From the IMG/VR virus record IMGVR_UViG_3300023184_009648, positions 22,321-86,320 of that record: a DNA stretch of 64,000 nt. The stretch is one strand, 5' to 3'. Shown piece by piece: positions 7,750 through 15,576 of the stretch; the first letter of the stretch is position 1, and every line of letters begins with the position of its first letter. This stretch comes from a virus. The notes beneath the pieces are model-generated. The model was not told the DNA's origin, ran no database searches, and worked only from the letters and a program-made list of their open reading frames with translations. Both the position numbers and the translations under genes were made by a program.

Positions 7750-8582
7750 TAAGGCAAAGCTGTGCCTGATACTCTCATTGTAAATCCATCATCCTGAGTA
7801 GCAGCAGCATTAGGTGGAACAACACGCTTTATCCAAACAGGTATAACATCTAGATTTCTAATTTGTCCAACTTGAAATGCAGAGGTACTAAAAACAACAT
7901 TTGTAGGAGGAGTTATTTCTGTATCAATAGAATCAGCTTCACTGTTAATAGGACTCCCGCTAACAGCTTTATAAATATTTAAAACTGGCTGAGAATAACC
8001 ACTATAAGTTAAATTGTTATTTGTTTCAACTAAAATTTCATGAAATCGATATCCAGCCAAGCCAATAAAATTTATTTCAAATGTTGTAGAATCTGAAATA
8101 GAATCATAACTGCCAGAAACTGTTATATCTTCAAGATTTGGAACGGTTCTAAGAGCACTTTGAATGTTCAGTGCCCAATCTACGACACTGACACTCCAAT
8201 TTGCAACAAGACCACCATGAACACTAGTGTCTGAATAAGAAAAAACATTATTGCCACCGGTAATAGTAGATGCATTGGTTACCGTGATAAACTGACGATC
8301 ATTTTGTAATAAATACCCAAGATTAACATCAGCACCAGATGGAACATCATATTGAACAAAAATAGATGCATTATACAAAGTCTCAGTAAGATTATCATTG
8401 CTAAGATAAATACAACGATATTTAGTAGAACCAGCAGTTGCTTCACTTGTTGATACATCCTGAAACAATGTGGTTCCAGCAATAGGATTTACAGACGGAG
8501 CACCGCCAAGAGAGGCATTAGGATCAGTATTTGTCAATCCGCCTGAAAGTAAAAACTTTAAATCTCCTGCTCCAATTAACAT
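7749..8582 (-). CDS. Virion-type beta-rich structural protein
   Basis: 277 residues, GAGGAAG site. The N-terminal block (KFLLSGGLTNTDPNASLGG, then LFQDVSTSEATAGSTKYRC, YLSN) is a pattern I recognise from uncharacterised structural proteins of many tailed phages. The remainder is Ser/Thr/Asn-rich with alternating hydrophobics, as in beta-sandwich fibre or decoration proteins. It is the first gene of the operon containing the ion-channel module, an odd pairing of a likely virion component with host-envelope proteins. Role in the particle unknown. Confidence 0.6.
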   Translation of the reverse strand: MLIGAGDLKFLLSGGLTNTDPNASLGGAPSVNPIAGTTLFQDVSTSEATAGSTKYRCIYLSNDNLTETLYNASIFVQYDVPSGADVNLGYLLQNDRQFITVTNASTITGGNNVFSYSDTSVHGGLVANWSVSVVDWALNIQSALRTVPNLEDITVSGSYDSISDSTTFEINFIGLAGYRFHEILVETNNNLTYSGYSQPVLNIYKAVSGSPINSEADSIDTEITPPTNVVFSTSAFQVGQIRNLDVIPVWIKRVVPPNAAATQDDGFTMRVSGTALP

Positions 8583-8950
8583 TAAGCTTCCTCGTTGAGA
8601 TTCCTAGAAATTATATAAGAAACATTACGGCTACTGTAGTCAGCAACATTAAGAATTTCGTCAACGGTCAGTCAATGCCATATATATTTAAAATTTTTTC
8701 ACCATATTTTTTCAACCTATTTGGTGAAATCTGATTATGATGAAAAGTATAATAAATTTTTGCTTGTGATCGCCCTATTAAAAGGGATAATTTCAGCGAT
8801 TTTCACATCGAAATCATGCAAATAAAGCTGAATAAGCTTAGCATTATCTCCGCTAATATCGATGAAACAACGAAATCCATGCATAACATATGTACTGAAT
8901 AGATACTTTTTTTACTAAAATTGGTTGTCCGTTTTATTTAATCATATAAA
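8583..8950. other. 368-nt divergent intergenic region
   Basis: This is the only stretch over 300 nt without a confidently called gene. It separates the leftward operon from rightward genes and contains AT-rich promoter-like boxes (TATATAA around 8609-8620 for the leftward unit). There is also an interrupted repeat TTCACCA/TGGTGAA (8697-8728) and one possible 49-codon gene on the minus strand (8735-8884). I see no RNA gene in it. Confidence 0.6.
8735..8884 (-). CDS. Possible 49-residue protein
   Basis: An open frame on the minus strand begins MHGFRCFIDISGDN and continues with a plausible amphipathic composition (KLIQLYLHDFDVKIAEI). The amino-acid pattern looks coding, but no ribosome site precedes the ATG and nothing overlaps it to support coupling. 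Unknown function; it could equally be chance in a regulatory region. Confidence 0.35.
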   Translation of the reverse strand: MHGFRCFIDISGDNAKLIQLYLHDFDVKIAEIIPFNRAITSKNLLYFSS

Positions 8951-8980
8951 ATGGTTTATCTGTCTTACCGGAAAGGCGGT

Positions 8981-9808
8981 ATGCAAATCCTTAATACAGA
9001 CAATGCAAGTGAAGGTCTTCGCTTACCGCTCAAGACCTATAAACGAAATATTGTTTGGTATAATGAACCAAATAGTTATACTATTTTACAAATTTATAAG
9101 AAGGGACTTGAATACGCATTGGTTTCAGACAAATACCAACAATGCCACCAATTTGTGTGGTGTAAAGATTTTTTACACGATGTTGTTCATGCTACCGTGA
9201 ATAATTTTGGGTTTGAATTGTATGGATTTTTATATAGCCCTTTAAATGATCCAAAACCTTGTTTAAAAGAAATAAGGCTTCTTATAAGTAATTCTAAAGA
9301 TAAAAAACTTGCTTCTCTAATTCCATCTTGTGTTGATTTTTTAAATCAAATTGAAGCTCGGATTAAAATGTCAAAAACAATTGTGCGAAAAGTAGCCAAT
9401 CCACAATGTGATCGTAAAAAAACTGGTGTTTTTCTTTTTCAAGGCAACAGTCGTTGGTTGATGTCTCCTCCGATGTTGTCGCTTTATACTTGGTTAATAA
9501 GAATAGGATTATGTCATAAAATAGGAACATCATTTAAAGAAACAATCAAAGCTCTAAAAGAGAAAACTATTAGCCCATATCAAGTTAAAGATGCTCAATG
9601 GATTAAAGATTGTGAAGTTGCATTGCACAAAATTATTCGACTAGGTGATAAAAAAATATTTTATCGTGATATAAAAATGAATTATCCCGAGTCGCTTAAT
9701 ATAGATGAAGTTCACAATCGATTGGGTATTCTTTCATACTCATTTGATATTATCGTGCATTCGCTTAAGCAAAAAGTGCCAATTCCATATTGGCATCGAT
9801 TGCGTTAG
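8981..9808 (+). CDS. Conserved protein of unknown function upstream of the amidoligase
   Basis: 275 residues from the ATG at 8981, chosen because GGAAAGG precedes it; an ATG at 8951 has no such site. The protein is mixed alpha/beta, with a conserved-looking core around FLFQGNSRWLMSPPMLSLY and a C-terminal segment LGDKKIFYRDIKMNYP. I have a general memory of similar phage proteins with the NSRW-x-SPPM pattern but no function. It runs in the same direction as the amidoligase 25 nt downstream and may be part of that unit. Confidence 0.65.
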   Translation: MQILNTDNASEGLRLPLKTYKRNIVWYNEPNSYTILQIYKKGLEYALVSDKYQQCHQFVWCKDFLHDVVHATVNNFGFELYGFLYSPLNDPKPCLKEIRLLISNSKDKKLASLIPSCVDFLNQIEARIKMSKTIVRKVANPQCDRKKTGVFLFQGNSRWLMSPPMLSLYTWLIRIGLCHKIGTSFKETIKALKEKTISPYQVKDAQWIKDCEVALHKIIRLGDKKIFYRDIKMNYPESLNIDEVHNRLGILSYSFDIIVHSLKQKVPIPYWHRLR

Positions 9809-9832
9809 TTTTCTTTTTAACAAGGAGCTTTT

Positions 9833-10750
9833 ATGGAATTCACTTTCGGAACTGATCCTGAATTTATGGTCTCTCGTTGGGATGATCTGCAAAGTGCTAT
9901 TTCTTTACTTCCCAGAAAAGAAGCTGCACTTAGTCGAAATGGTAGTAAATTTTATTATGATAATGTTCTTGCAGAAATTGCTGTTAAACCCAGCAAAAAT
10001 CGAGCAGAAGCAACTGAAAATATATGTAAAGCATTACAAAATCTTTCTAAGATCCTTAAACCTGCTCGCTTTACCATTCAAGCATCAGCTAAATATCCAA
10101 TCAAACAACTTAATGACAAAGACGCAAGGATTGCTGGTTGTAATCCAGAATGGGACGCATATACTTTGCGTTGTATTTTGCCGCCTGATGAAGTTATTTC
10201 TAAAACAGCTTTTAGAACTGCTGGGGGGCATATTCACATTGGAGCTAAGGATTTTTCTGATTCAATAAACGCATTAAATGCCATTCGCATGATGGACTTG
10301 TTTATTGCTATTCCTGCCTTGTTAATGGATACAGATGAAACTTCCAAAGATCGCCGTAAAGTTTACGGACATGCTGGCAGTCATCGTGGCACTGATTATG
10401 GATTTGAGTATCGAACTCTTGGTAATTTTTGGCTCTCTAGCCCTAATCATGTTAATTTGATTTATGATTTAACATCTTTCGTTCTGGATTTTGTAAAAGA
10501 AGAAATGCATAAAAAGTTTTGGTCATTTGATGAATCTTTATTGCAAAAAGGAGATCCTTGCAAAGCATTTAAATGCACAGGCTATGATGTAAAACTATTG
10601 TGCAAATGTATCAATACATGCGATAAAAAGCAGGCAGAAAAATTTATGCTTATTGTTCAAAACTATTTGCCTGACAACCTAGTTCAAGAAATTGAAAAAT
10701 TATCCAGCAATCCCTTGCCTGATCCATATGAGGCATGGGGCATTTCATGA
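9833..10750 (+). CDS. Phage amidoligase (COOH-NH2 ligase type 2)
   Basis: 305 residues, AAGGAG site. GTDPEF at 6-11, the Arg/Glu-rich EIAVKPSKNRAEA segment at 48-60, GGHIHIG at 131-137 and EYRTLGNFW at 192-200 are the hallmarks of the phiEco32-like COOH-NH2 ligase family. These are glutamine-synthetase-fold amidoligases that form amide bonds between carboxyl and amine groups at ATP cost. In phages they are thought to modify peptides or cell-wall material. The following gene overlaps it and encodes a serine hydrolase; a class II amidotransferase is encoded at 44880-45992. Both are partner types expected from amidoligase neighbourhood studies. Confidence 0.85.
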   Translation: MEFTFGTDPEFMVSRWDDLQSAISLLPRKEAALSRNGSKFYYDNVLAEIAVKPSKNRAEATENICKALQNLSKILKPARFTIQASAKYPIKQLNDKDARIAGCNPEWDAYTLRCILPPDEVISKTAFRTAGGHIHIGAKDFSDSINALNAIRMMDLFIAIPALLMDTDETSKDRRKVYGHAGSHRGTDYGFEYRTLGNFWLSSPNHVNLIYDLTSFVLDFVKEEMHKKFWSFDESLLQKGDPCKAFKCTGYDVKLLCKCINTCDKKQAEKFMLIVQNYLPDNLVQEIEKLSSNPLPDPYEAWGIS

Positions 10751-11400
10751 TTGTTTTCAAGCACACTGTCAGTGTGCCAAAAAATAAAAAAAGAGGCGTT
10801 CTTGTTTTATTTTCCGGTCGAGGCTCTAAAGCCAAATATTTGCTTAATACTTATGCAAATACCGGAGGACTGCAAGAATTCCTCTTAATTGGTGTTGATC
10901 CAGAAAAAGAGTGGTATCCCTTACCAAATGGTAAAGATGATCAATTACAAGCTATTATCGGATTGCAAGAAACAATAATTAAACTTAAAAGTTTCTTACA
11001 AAACCTGCAAACAGAATATGACTTTAAACCAGAACAAACTGTATTGGCAGGGTTTTCTGCAGGAGCCGTAGTTGCTTTGCAGTTGGCTTTAACTGGAATA
11101 GAAGAATATAACATGGTTATATCACACAATGGTGCAATTTTTCAACCTGATGAAATTCCACCTGCTTCTAAAAAAACAATCTTTGTGTTGCTGCATGCTC
11201 AAGATGATGATTGTTTTAAATGGATGGAAAGATACATTCCAACAAAACAAGGATTAAACAATAAAGGTCATAAAATTGTGGCTATTGAAAGACCTATTGG
11301 GGGACATAAAATTCATGAAAACGACATTGTTACTATGGGGAAGCATTTAAAAACTAGATTCAATTATTATTCGAACTACAATCAGGAATGTTCATTTTAA
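10747..11400 (+). CDS. Alpha/beta-hydrolase (phospholipase/carboxylesterase-like)
   Basis: 217 residues from the ATG at 10747, which shares ATGA with the amidoligase stop. The nucleophile elbow GFSAG (S104), an Asp cluster after LLHAQ (D153-155) and H187 in GGHKI give a complete Ser-Asp-His triad in the right order. Length suits the carboxylesterase/thioesterase group of about 220 residues. Coupling to the amidoligase suggests it acts on the same substrate, for example removing an ester or thioester, or reversing the modification; that is inference. No signal peptide. Confidence 0.8.
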   Translation: MIVFKHTVSVPKNKKRGVLVLFSGRGSKAKYLLNTYANTGGLQEFLLIGVDPEKEWYPLPNGKDDQLQAIIGLQETIIKLKSFLQNLQTEYDFKPEQTVLAGFSAGAVVALQLALTGIEEYNMVISHNGAIFQPDEIPPASKKTIFVLLHAQDDDCFKWMERYIPTKQGLNNKGHKIVAIERPIGGHKIHENDIVTMGKHLKTRFNYYSNYNQECSF

Positions 11401-12110
11401 TAATCTAAAATTTTTCGCAACTCCCGCACATTATCTCGTAGATCAATTTTTCGACAACCTCTACATAACCAGCGACTATTCATAGATTGTAAAACTCTTA
11501 CCTCAAGCATTAAGCGTTTTTTGTGCATGAAATACTTGTTCAAACAATTATTACATTGTGTGTTTATATGATTACTTTTTTTGCGACGAAGAGTTCTTTT
11601 TTTTGATTTATTTAAAACCTTGACAATTTCAGGTTGTTTTTTATTTCTAAGATAAAAATTTAGTAGCTCAGGAGGCATGGGAGGTATAGGGAATTTACTT
11701 CCAAAAAGCCAATTGTATTGAGTGCCATCTTCGTGAATAGATGGAGGAACAACAGACTGATGTTTATGTGCTCTAAATTCTATGCCACCAACGACAAGAC
11801 GAGTTAAATTTGGGTCAGGGTTAATGAATAAGTTGTGAATCGACTTAGAGCTACGAAATTTGGGCCTTATTGCTCCATCAATCATGCGTTCCAATAAATC
11901 ATTTGCTTCTTCAGTATCGCCTTCTACATCGACAATATCGCCGAGTAAAATGCCCATGTTATAATTTCCTGTCTGAAAATGTGGTCGCCAGCGTTCCACA
12001 CTCCAATTTTCATTCCAACCTACAGCAATAGGCTTTTTTGTGTCAGGATGTACTGCTATAGGACGCAATCCTGCGGCAGTATATTTGTCAAAAAAAGCTA
12101 AAATATGCAT
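11397..12110 (-). CDS. Prim-pol domain protein with C-terminal zinc motif
   Basis: 237 residues. Residues 5-140 match the bifunctional DNA primase/polymerase N-terminal domain: AGLRPIAVHPDTKKP, the acidic motif DVEGD (D61, E63, D65), the SIHNLF motif (H92) and the FRAHKHQSVVPPS motif before TQYNW. After a basic linker (168-183) four cysteines (C186/C189, C216/C219) likely bind zinc. There is no helicase domain, so it is shorter than plasmid-type primases. It may prime phage DNA synthesis or be a nucleotide-binding relic. It has no obvious ribosome site and overlaps its 3' neighbour by 4 nt. Confidence 0.75.
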   Translation of the reverse strand: MHILAFFDKYTAAGLRPIAVHPDTKKPIAVGWNENWSVERWRPHFQTGNYNMGILLGDIVDVEGDTEEANDLLERMIDGAIRPKFRSSKSIHNLFINPDPNLTRLVVGGIEFRAHKHQSVVPPSIHEDGTQYNWLFGSKFPIPPMPPELLNFYLRNKKQPEIVKVLNKSKKRTLRRKKSNHINTQCNNCLNKYFMHKKRLMLEVRVLQSMNSRWLCRGCRKIDLRDNVRELRKILDY

Positions 12111-12176
12111 AAAAAAGCCATAATTTTTACATGGGTGCGATTATTTTTACTTTACTGTATTAGATGGAGGTTTGCA

Positions 12177-13082
12177 ATGAAAATTACAGCGCTCGTGACA
12201 GGAGCAACAGGATTTATTGGTAGCCATTTGTGCAATTGGTTGCATTCAAACAATTATAAGGTTTATGCTATTGGCATCCAAAAAGAAAACCGCCCCAAAT
12301 GTGAAAAATTATTTAAAGTACCTGTTGATGAAATACCTTGGCATAAATTACCAAATATTGATGTTTGCTTTCATCAAGCAGCAAACAACAACACAACTGA
12401 TTCAGATTTTGAAAGCATGTATGAATCAAATGTAAATCAAACAATTAGATTATTTGATTTACTTCACAATTTAAAAAACTGTAAAAAATTTGTCTATGCA
12501 TCTAGTTGTTCTATTTATGGAAAACAACCAGCCCCTTACATAGAAGAAAAAACTAGACCAAATCCTTTAAACGCCTATGCTCAATCTAAGTTACTTCTTG
12601 AAGAATATGCAGAGCAGTTTTCTGAAGAAAATGACGCAGTAATTGTTGGCCTTAGATACACAAATGTTTTTGGACCTAATGAAGGACATAAAAAACTTAG
12701 AGCAAGCATGATACATCAAATCATTGAAACAGTTGTTGAAAATAAACAACCAAATTTATTTAAATGGGGAGAACAAAAAAGAGATTGGGTTTATATAGAT
12801 GATGTTGTGAATGCTAATATTTTAGCAAGTAAGGCAAAAAAATCTGCAGTTTACAATGTAGGATCGGGAAAATCTGAAGCATTTATCCACTTGTTGCAAT
12901 TTATTTCAAAAACAACTGGTAAAAAAATAAAACCTATTTTTAAAGATTGCCCTTTTGAAGCGGCATATCAAAAACATGTTGAAGTTGATTTATCTTTGAT
13001 TAAAAAAGAATTAGGATATAAGCCAAAATGGTCTGTAGATAAAGGCATACAAGACATGTATAAAAAAAGAGACGGAAAATAA
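12177..13082 (+). CDS. NAD-dependent epimerase/dehydratase, HldD-like
   Basis: 301 residues; the ATG at 12177 is preceded by GGAGG and places GATGFIG (9-15) at the N-terminus as usual. Active-site residues S109/S110 and Y134-x-x-x-K138 are present. GLRYTNVFGPNEGHK followed by ASMIHQI and KRDWVYIDDV resembles ADP-glycero-manno-heptose 6-epimerase more than generic sugar epimerases. HldD makes the LPS heptose donor, which would suit the GT9-like transferases in this window. Substrate is inferred from motif resemblance only. Confidence 0.8.
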   Translation: MKITALVTGATGFIGSHLCNWLHSNNYKVYAIGIQKENRPKCEKLFKVPVDEIPWHKLPNIDVCFHQAANNNTTDSDFESMYESNVNQTIRLFDLLHNLKNCKKFVYASSCSIYGKQPAPYIEEKTRPNPLNAYAQSKLLLEEYAEQFSEENDAVIVGLRYTNVFGPNEGHKKLRASMIHQIIETVVENKQPNLFKWGEQKRDWVYIDDVVNANILASKAKKSAVYNVGSGKSEAFIHLLQFISKTTGKKIKPIFKDCPFEAAYQKHVEVDLSLIKKELGYKPKWSVDKGIQDMYKKRDGK

Positions 13083-13100
13083 TTCCGTCTCTTTTTTTAT
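13062..13100 (+). terminator. Intrinsic terminator, usable in both directions
   Basis: AGAGACGGAA and TTCCGTCTCT form a 10-bp stem with an AATAA-type loop, flanked by an A-run on the left and a T-run on the right. It ends the epimerase gene and can also serve the converging His/Asp-repeat gene. Confidence 0.85.
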
Positions 13101-13112
13101 ATAAATATAAAA

Positions 13113-14165
13113 TTAACCATCAGAACGAACAGCTTGATACAAGTTATTGGTATCAATAGAAGTGAAAAGACCATCACTAAATTTATGGTTAGGGTCAATT
13201 CCCATCATATTTCTAACGCTGTTCCACCAAGCATCCTCAGAAGATTCATCCTTCTTTTCAGCTTTCTTCTCAGCCTTTTTCTTAGCATGCATTAACTTGA
13301 AATCTTTGGCATCAATTTTGCCATCTTTATTTATGTCTAGTTTATGTTGACCACCCTTGAGCATCTTCTTCTTAGACATCATGGGTTTAGAAACTTTGGC
13401 ACTTTCTTCATCGCCGTCTTCTTCTTCATGATCTTCGTGATCGTCATGATCTTCGTGATCGTCATGATCTTCATGATCGTCATGATCTTCATGATCGTCA
13501 TGATCTTCATGATCTTCATGATCTTCATGATCTTCGTGATCGTCATGATCGTCATGATCTTTTTCTTCCTCTTCATGATCTTCGGCATCTTCAGGAGTAT
13601 TAGGACCTTCGTCTGAATACATTTTCTTTTTGGACTTCATGCAAGAAGATTTTTCTTTCTTATCTTCTTTTTTATCCTTATCTTTTTCTTTTTCTTTTTT
13701 GTCTTTAGACTTTTCTGATTCATCATCTTCATCAGACCATCCATCTTCTCCATCCATCTTCTTTTTAGACATCATTCCTTTGCCACACATCATGCATTTT
13801 TTTGCCCAAGCTTTAGCTTTTACACCACACAGCTTGCCACATGATGAGCAAAGACCAGCTTTATCTTTTTTAGATTTTTCTTCGTCATGATCTTCATGAT
13901 CTTCATGATCTTCGTCTTCGTCATTATCGACATCAACATCAACATCAATTTCTTCGTCATCTTTTTTGGGTTCGTCCTTCTTTGAAGAAGGATCAACGAT
14001 TTCGCCATCACCTGTGGGCATCTTTTTCTTTTTCTTCTTATCATGTTTAGCTTCTTCAAAACCAAACTGAGTAACAATGCCTAAATTATTAGGGCTGTAT
14101 AAGCCTAAATTAAAACTGGAAAGTGCAGATTCATTCAATGACTTCCAATGTTTATATGACAACAT
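13113..14165 (-). CDS. His/Asp-rich repeat protein with EF-hand loop and zinc motif
   Basis: 350 residues from the ATG at 14165 (AGGGAAA site). That start also reveals the targeting-like N-terminus MLSYKHWKSLNE with L10-x-E12. Features in order: acidic Asp/Val run, two CxxC pairs in the first half, long Lys/Asp/Glu tracts, an array of DHED/DHDD repeats, a canonical EF-hand loop at 277-288 (DINKDGKIDAKD), Lys-rich helix, and a folded-looking C-terminus (AWWNSVRNMMG). Everything suggests metal binding and high charge. If packaged, it could carry or buffer divalent metal around DNA. Function is inferred from composition. Confidence 0.75.
   Translation of the reverse strand: MLSYKHWKSLNESALSSFNLGLYSPNNLGIVTQFGFEEAKHDKKKKKKMPTGDGEIVDPSSKKDEPKKDDEEIDVDVDVDNDEDEDHEDHEDHDEEKSKKDKAGLCSSCGKLCGVKAKAWAKKCMMCGKGMMSKKKMDGEDGWSDEDDESEKSKDKKEKEKDKDKKEDKKEKSSCMKSKKKMYSDEGPNTPEDAEDHEEEEKDHDDHDDHEDHEDHEDHEDHDDHEDHDDHEDHDDHEDHDDHEDHEEEDGDEESAKVSKPMMSKKKMLKGGQHKLDINKDGKIDAKDFKLMHAKKKAEKKAEKKDESSEDAWWNSVRNMMGIDPNHKFSDGLFTSIDTNNLYQAVRSDG
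13425..13572. repeat. Tandem repeat coding for alternating DHE/DHD
   Basis: A 9-bp unit (GATCTTCAT and GATCGTCAT variants on the plus strand) is repeated about sixteen times and encodes the DHED/DHDD array of the minus-strand gene. A shorter block of the same unit lies at about 13886-13915. Such repeats expand and contract by slippage, so copy number probably varies between relatives. Confidence 0.9.
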
Positions 14166-14260
14166 GTTGTTTTCCCTTTTTTTTGTGCGGGTAAATGTCT
14201 TAAGAGACATAGCTTTAATCTATATATGTCGAGTAAAATTATTTTGCCCAAGGAATCCTT

Positions 14261-15067
14261 ATGAGAAAATTCATGCTTGGTGCAATATTTGTATTGGGAT
14301 TTTTTATAATATTTTCAATATATCAACATAAAAATAAAAAATCACCTTTTGATCTAGACTGTGAAACATTAAATCCAGAAAATAAAAATTATAAAAACCC
14401 TGTAGTTTTTGCACTTATTGATAAAATCAATGATAAAAACAATAGAATTTATAACATTTATGTAAAACAAATGCCCATATGGCTAACCATAAACAATATA
14501 ACATTCAAAGCTCGTGGTGAATTAGCTCATCAAAAAGACAAGCTTTTTCGACTTCATATTAACACAATCATTACTGGCAAAGAAATGGATTTAGGATCAA
14601 ATAATGATATATTTTGGTTCTGGTCTAAACGAATGGAACCATCTTATCTTTATTATTCTCGTCATGAAAATATTTCTAAAACAAATCTTAAAACTCCTCT
14701 CAACCCAATGTGGATGATTGAATCGCTTAATTTTAACTTAATTGATAAGGGAACAATTCAAGCGATGATAGAAAAAAATGAAATGTATTACATTTATCAA
14801 AACAGAACCAGTGCTTCAGGCGAACCCATAATCCTTATTACAATATTAGACCCAAAAAGTGAAAGTGTGATTGGTCGCCTAATGCTCAATCAAATAAAAG
14901 AAAATATTGTAACAATTACCTATAAAAACAAAAGTATGAAAACAATTTGGCACAATGAAGCAATATCCATGGAATGGGATATGAGCAGTATTTGCTACAA
15001 TACAGAATTGCCGGGAAAATTATGGATTTTACCTGATTATAAAAACAAATTTGACATTGGAAAATAA
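14261..15067 (+). CDS. Membrane-anchored or lipoprotein-like envelope protein
   Basis: 268 residues, AAGGAA site. An N-terminal hydrophobic segment (4-20) could be an anchor or signal; a Cys follows at residue 34. The body has a repeated beta pattern with the stretch GKEMDLGSNNDIFWFWSK then SYLYYSRHE, which I associate with LolA-like envelope proteins found in Planctomycetes and related bacteria. This suggests a host-derived gene acting at the envelope. Family recall is from memory and should be treated as moderate. It stands alone between two terminators. Confidence 0.55.
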   Translation: MRKFMLGAIFVLGFFIIFSIYQHKNKKSPFDLDCETLNPENKNYKNPVVFALIDKINDKNNRIYNIYVKQMPIWLTINNITFKARGELAHQKDKLFRLHINTIITGKEMDLGSNNDIFWFWSKRMEPSYLYYSRHENISKTNLKTPLNPMWMIESLNFNLIDKGTIQAMIEKNEMYYIYQNRTSASGEPIILITILDPKSESVIGRLMLNQIKENIVTITYKNKSMKTIWHNEAISMEWDMSSICYNTELPGKLWILPDYKNKFDIGK

Positions 15068-15095
15068 AAATGCCGCTTTATTAAAGCGGCATTTT
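15067..15095 (+). terminator. Intrinsic terminator, bidirectional
   Basis: AAAATGCCGCTTT pairs with AAAGCGGCATTTT across an ATT loop (13-bp stem), with A-run and T-run flanks. It lies between the converging genes 14261-15067 (+) and 15118-15354 (-). Confidence 0.85.
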
Positions 15096-15117
15096 GCATA
15101 ACAACAAATATAGTTGA

Positions 15118-15354
15118 TTATTTGTTAAATGCTTTGCGAATAGCGTTTCGTCGCAAAGCTTGAACTTTGCGTTTTTCAGCTGCTATACCGCCTTGATTCA
15201 AAGGTTGTTGCGGTGGAATTGCTTGCTGAGCCCTTTGTTGAGTTGGACTCATAGAAGCCGCAATTCCTCCTTGAGTGCTGCGTGCTGAAGTAATAGAACG
15301 AACTATAGGAGTTCTAGATTTATACTTAACTCCTTTATTGCAAGAACAAGCCAT
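15118..15354 (-). CDS. Small Gln/Pro-rich basic protein
   Basis: 78 residues, GAGGAAAA site. It starts MACSCNKG with a CxC pair, has a Gln/Pro-rich middle with two GGIAA repeats, and a basic C-terminal helix (EKRKVQALRRNAIRKAF). It appears to form a two-gene unit with the 59-residue gene just upstream. Both start with a CxCK-like motif near the N-terminus. No family recognised. Confidence 0.6.
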   Translation of the reverse strand: MACSCNKGVKYKSRTPIVRSITSARSTQGGIAASMSPTQQRAQQAIPPQQPLNQGGIAAEKRKVQALRRNAIRKAFNK

Positions 15355-15368
15355 TTTTCCTCCATCGG

Positions 15369-15548
15369 CTACAGAGATGATCTTAACCGTGTTTTATAAG
15401 TTTTAGACTTTCGAACATATACTGCTTTAATGATATTTTCCAAATCCTTTTGGTAATCATCTAAAGACTCGATGGAAACAGTGGGTATAATAGTTTTGAC
15501 TGATGTTTTAGTCTTACAACTACAATTATTTGTTGATACTGCTTCCAT
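15369..15548 (-). CDS. Small protein, 59 residues
   Basis: An open frame from the ATG at 15548 to TAG at 15369. It begins MEAVSTNNCSCK and contains a helical acidic segment (SLDDYQKDLENIIKAVYV) and a basic tail. A GATAAATA box ends 4 nt before the ATG; a GAGGG sequence lies 11 nt upstream, rather far for a ribosome site. The next minus-strand gene begins 14 nt after its stop. Unknown function. Confidence 0.6.
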   Translation of the reverse strand: MEAVSTNNCSCKTKTSVKTIIPTVSIESLDDYQKDLENIIKAVYVRKSKTYKTRLRSSL

Positions 15549-15560
15549 GATGTATTTATC
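15549..15560 (-). promoter_or_regulatory. Late-promoter-like box 4 nt before an ATG
   Basis: On the minus strand GATAAATA is followed by CATC and the start codon at 15548. If used as a T4-type late promoter, transcription would begin at or next to the ATG. Confidence 0.4.
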
Positions 15561-15576
15561 CCTCAGAGGTTAAAAT

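Noticed and set aside
4983-8582. A Zorya-type anti-phage defence system
   Set aside because: Only the MotA/TolQ-like and TolR-like parts are present. The external domain is YfaP-like rather than OmpA-like, and no ZorC, ZorD or ZorE-type gene is nearby.
12105-12176. N-terminal extension of the epimerase
   Set aside because: The open frame upstream encodes a hydrophobic stretch without a ribosome site. The ATG at 12177 has GGAGG and starts directly at the Rossmann fold.
13425-13572. Possible CRISPR-like array
   Set aside because: The unit is only 9 bp, tandem without unique spacers, and is explained by a coding DHE/DHD repeat.
13344-13890. Long open frames antisense to the His/Asp-repeat gene
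   Set aside because: They are by-products of the 9-bp GATC-rich repeat, which is free of stops in several frames. Their products are simple runs of Met/Ile/Val/Phe or Ser/Phe/Leu with no ribosome site.
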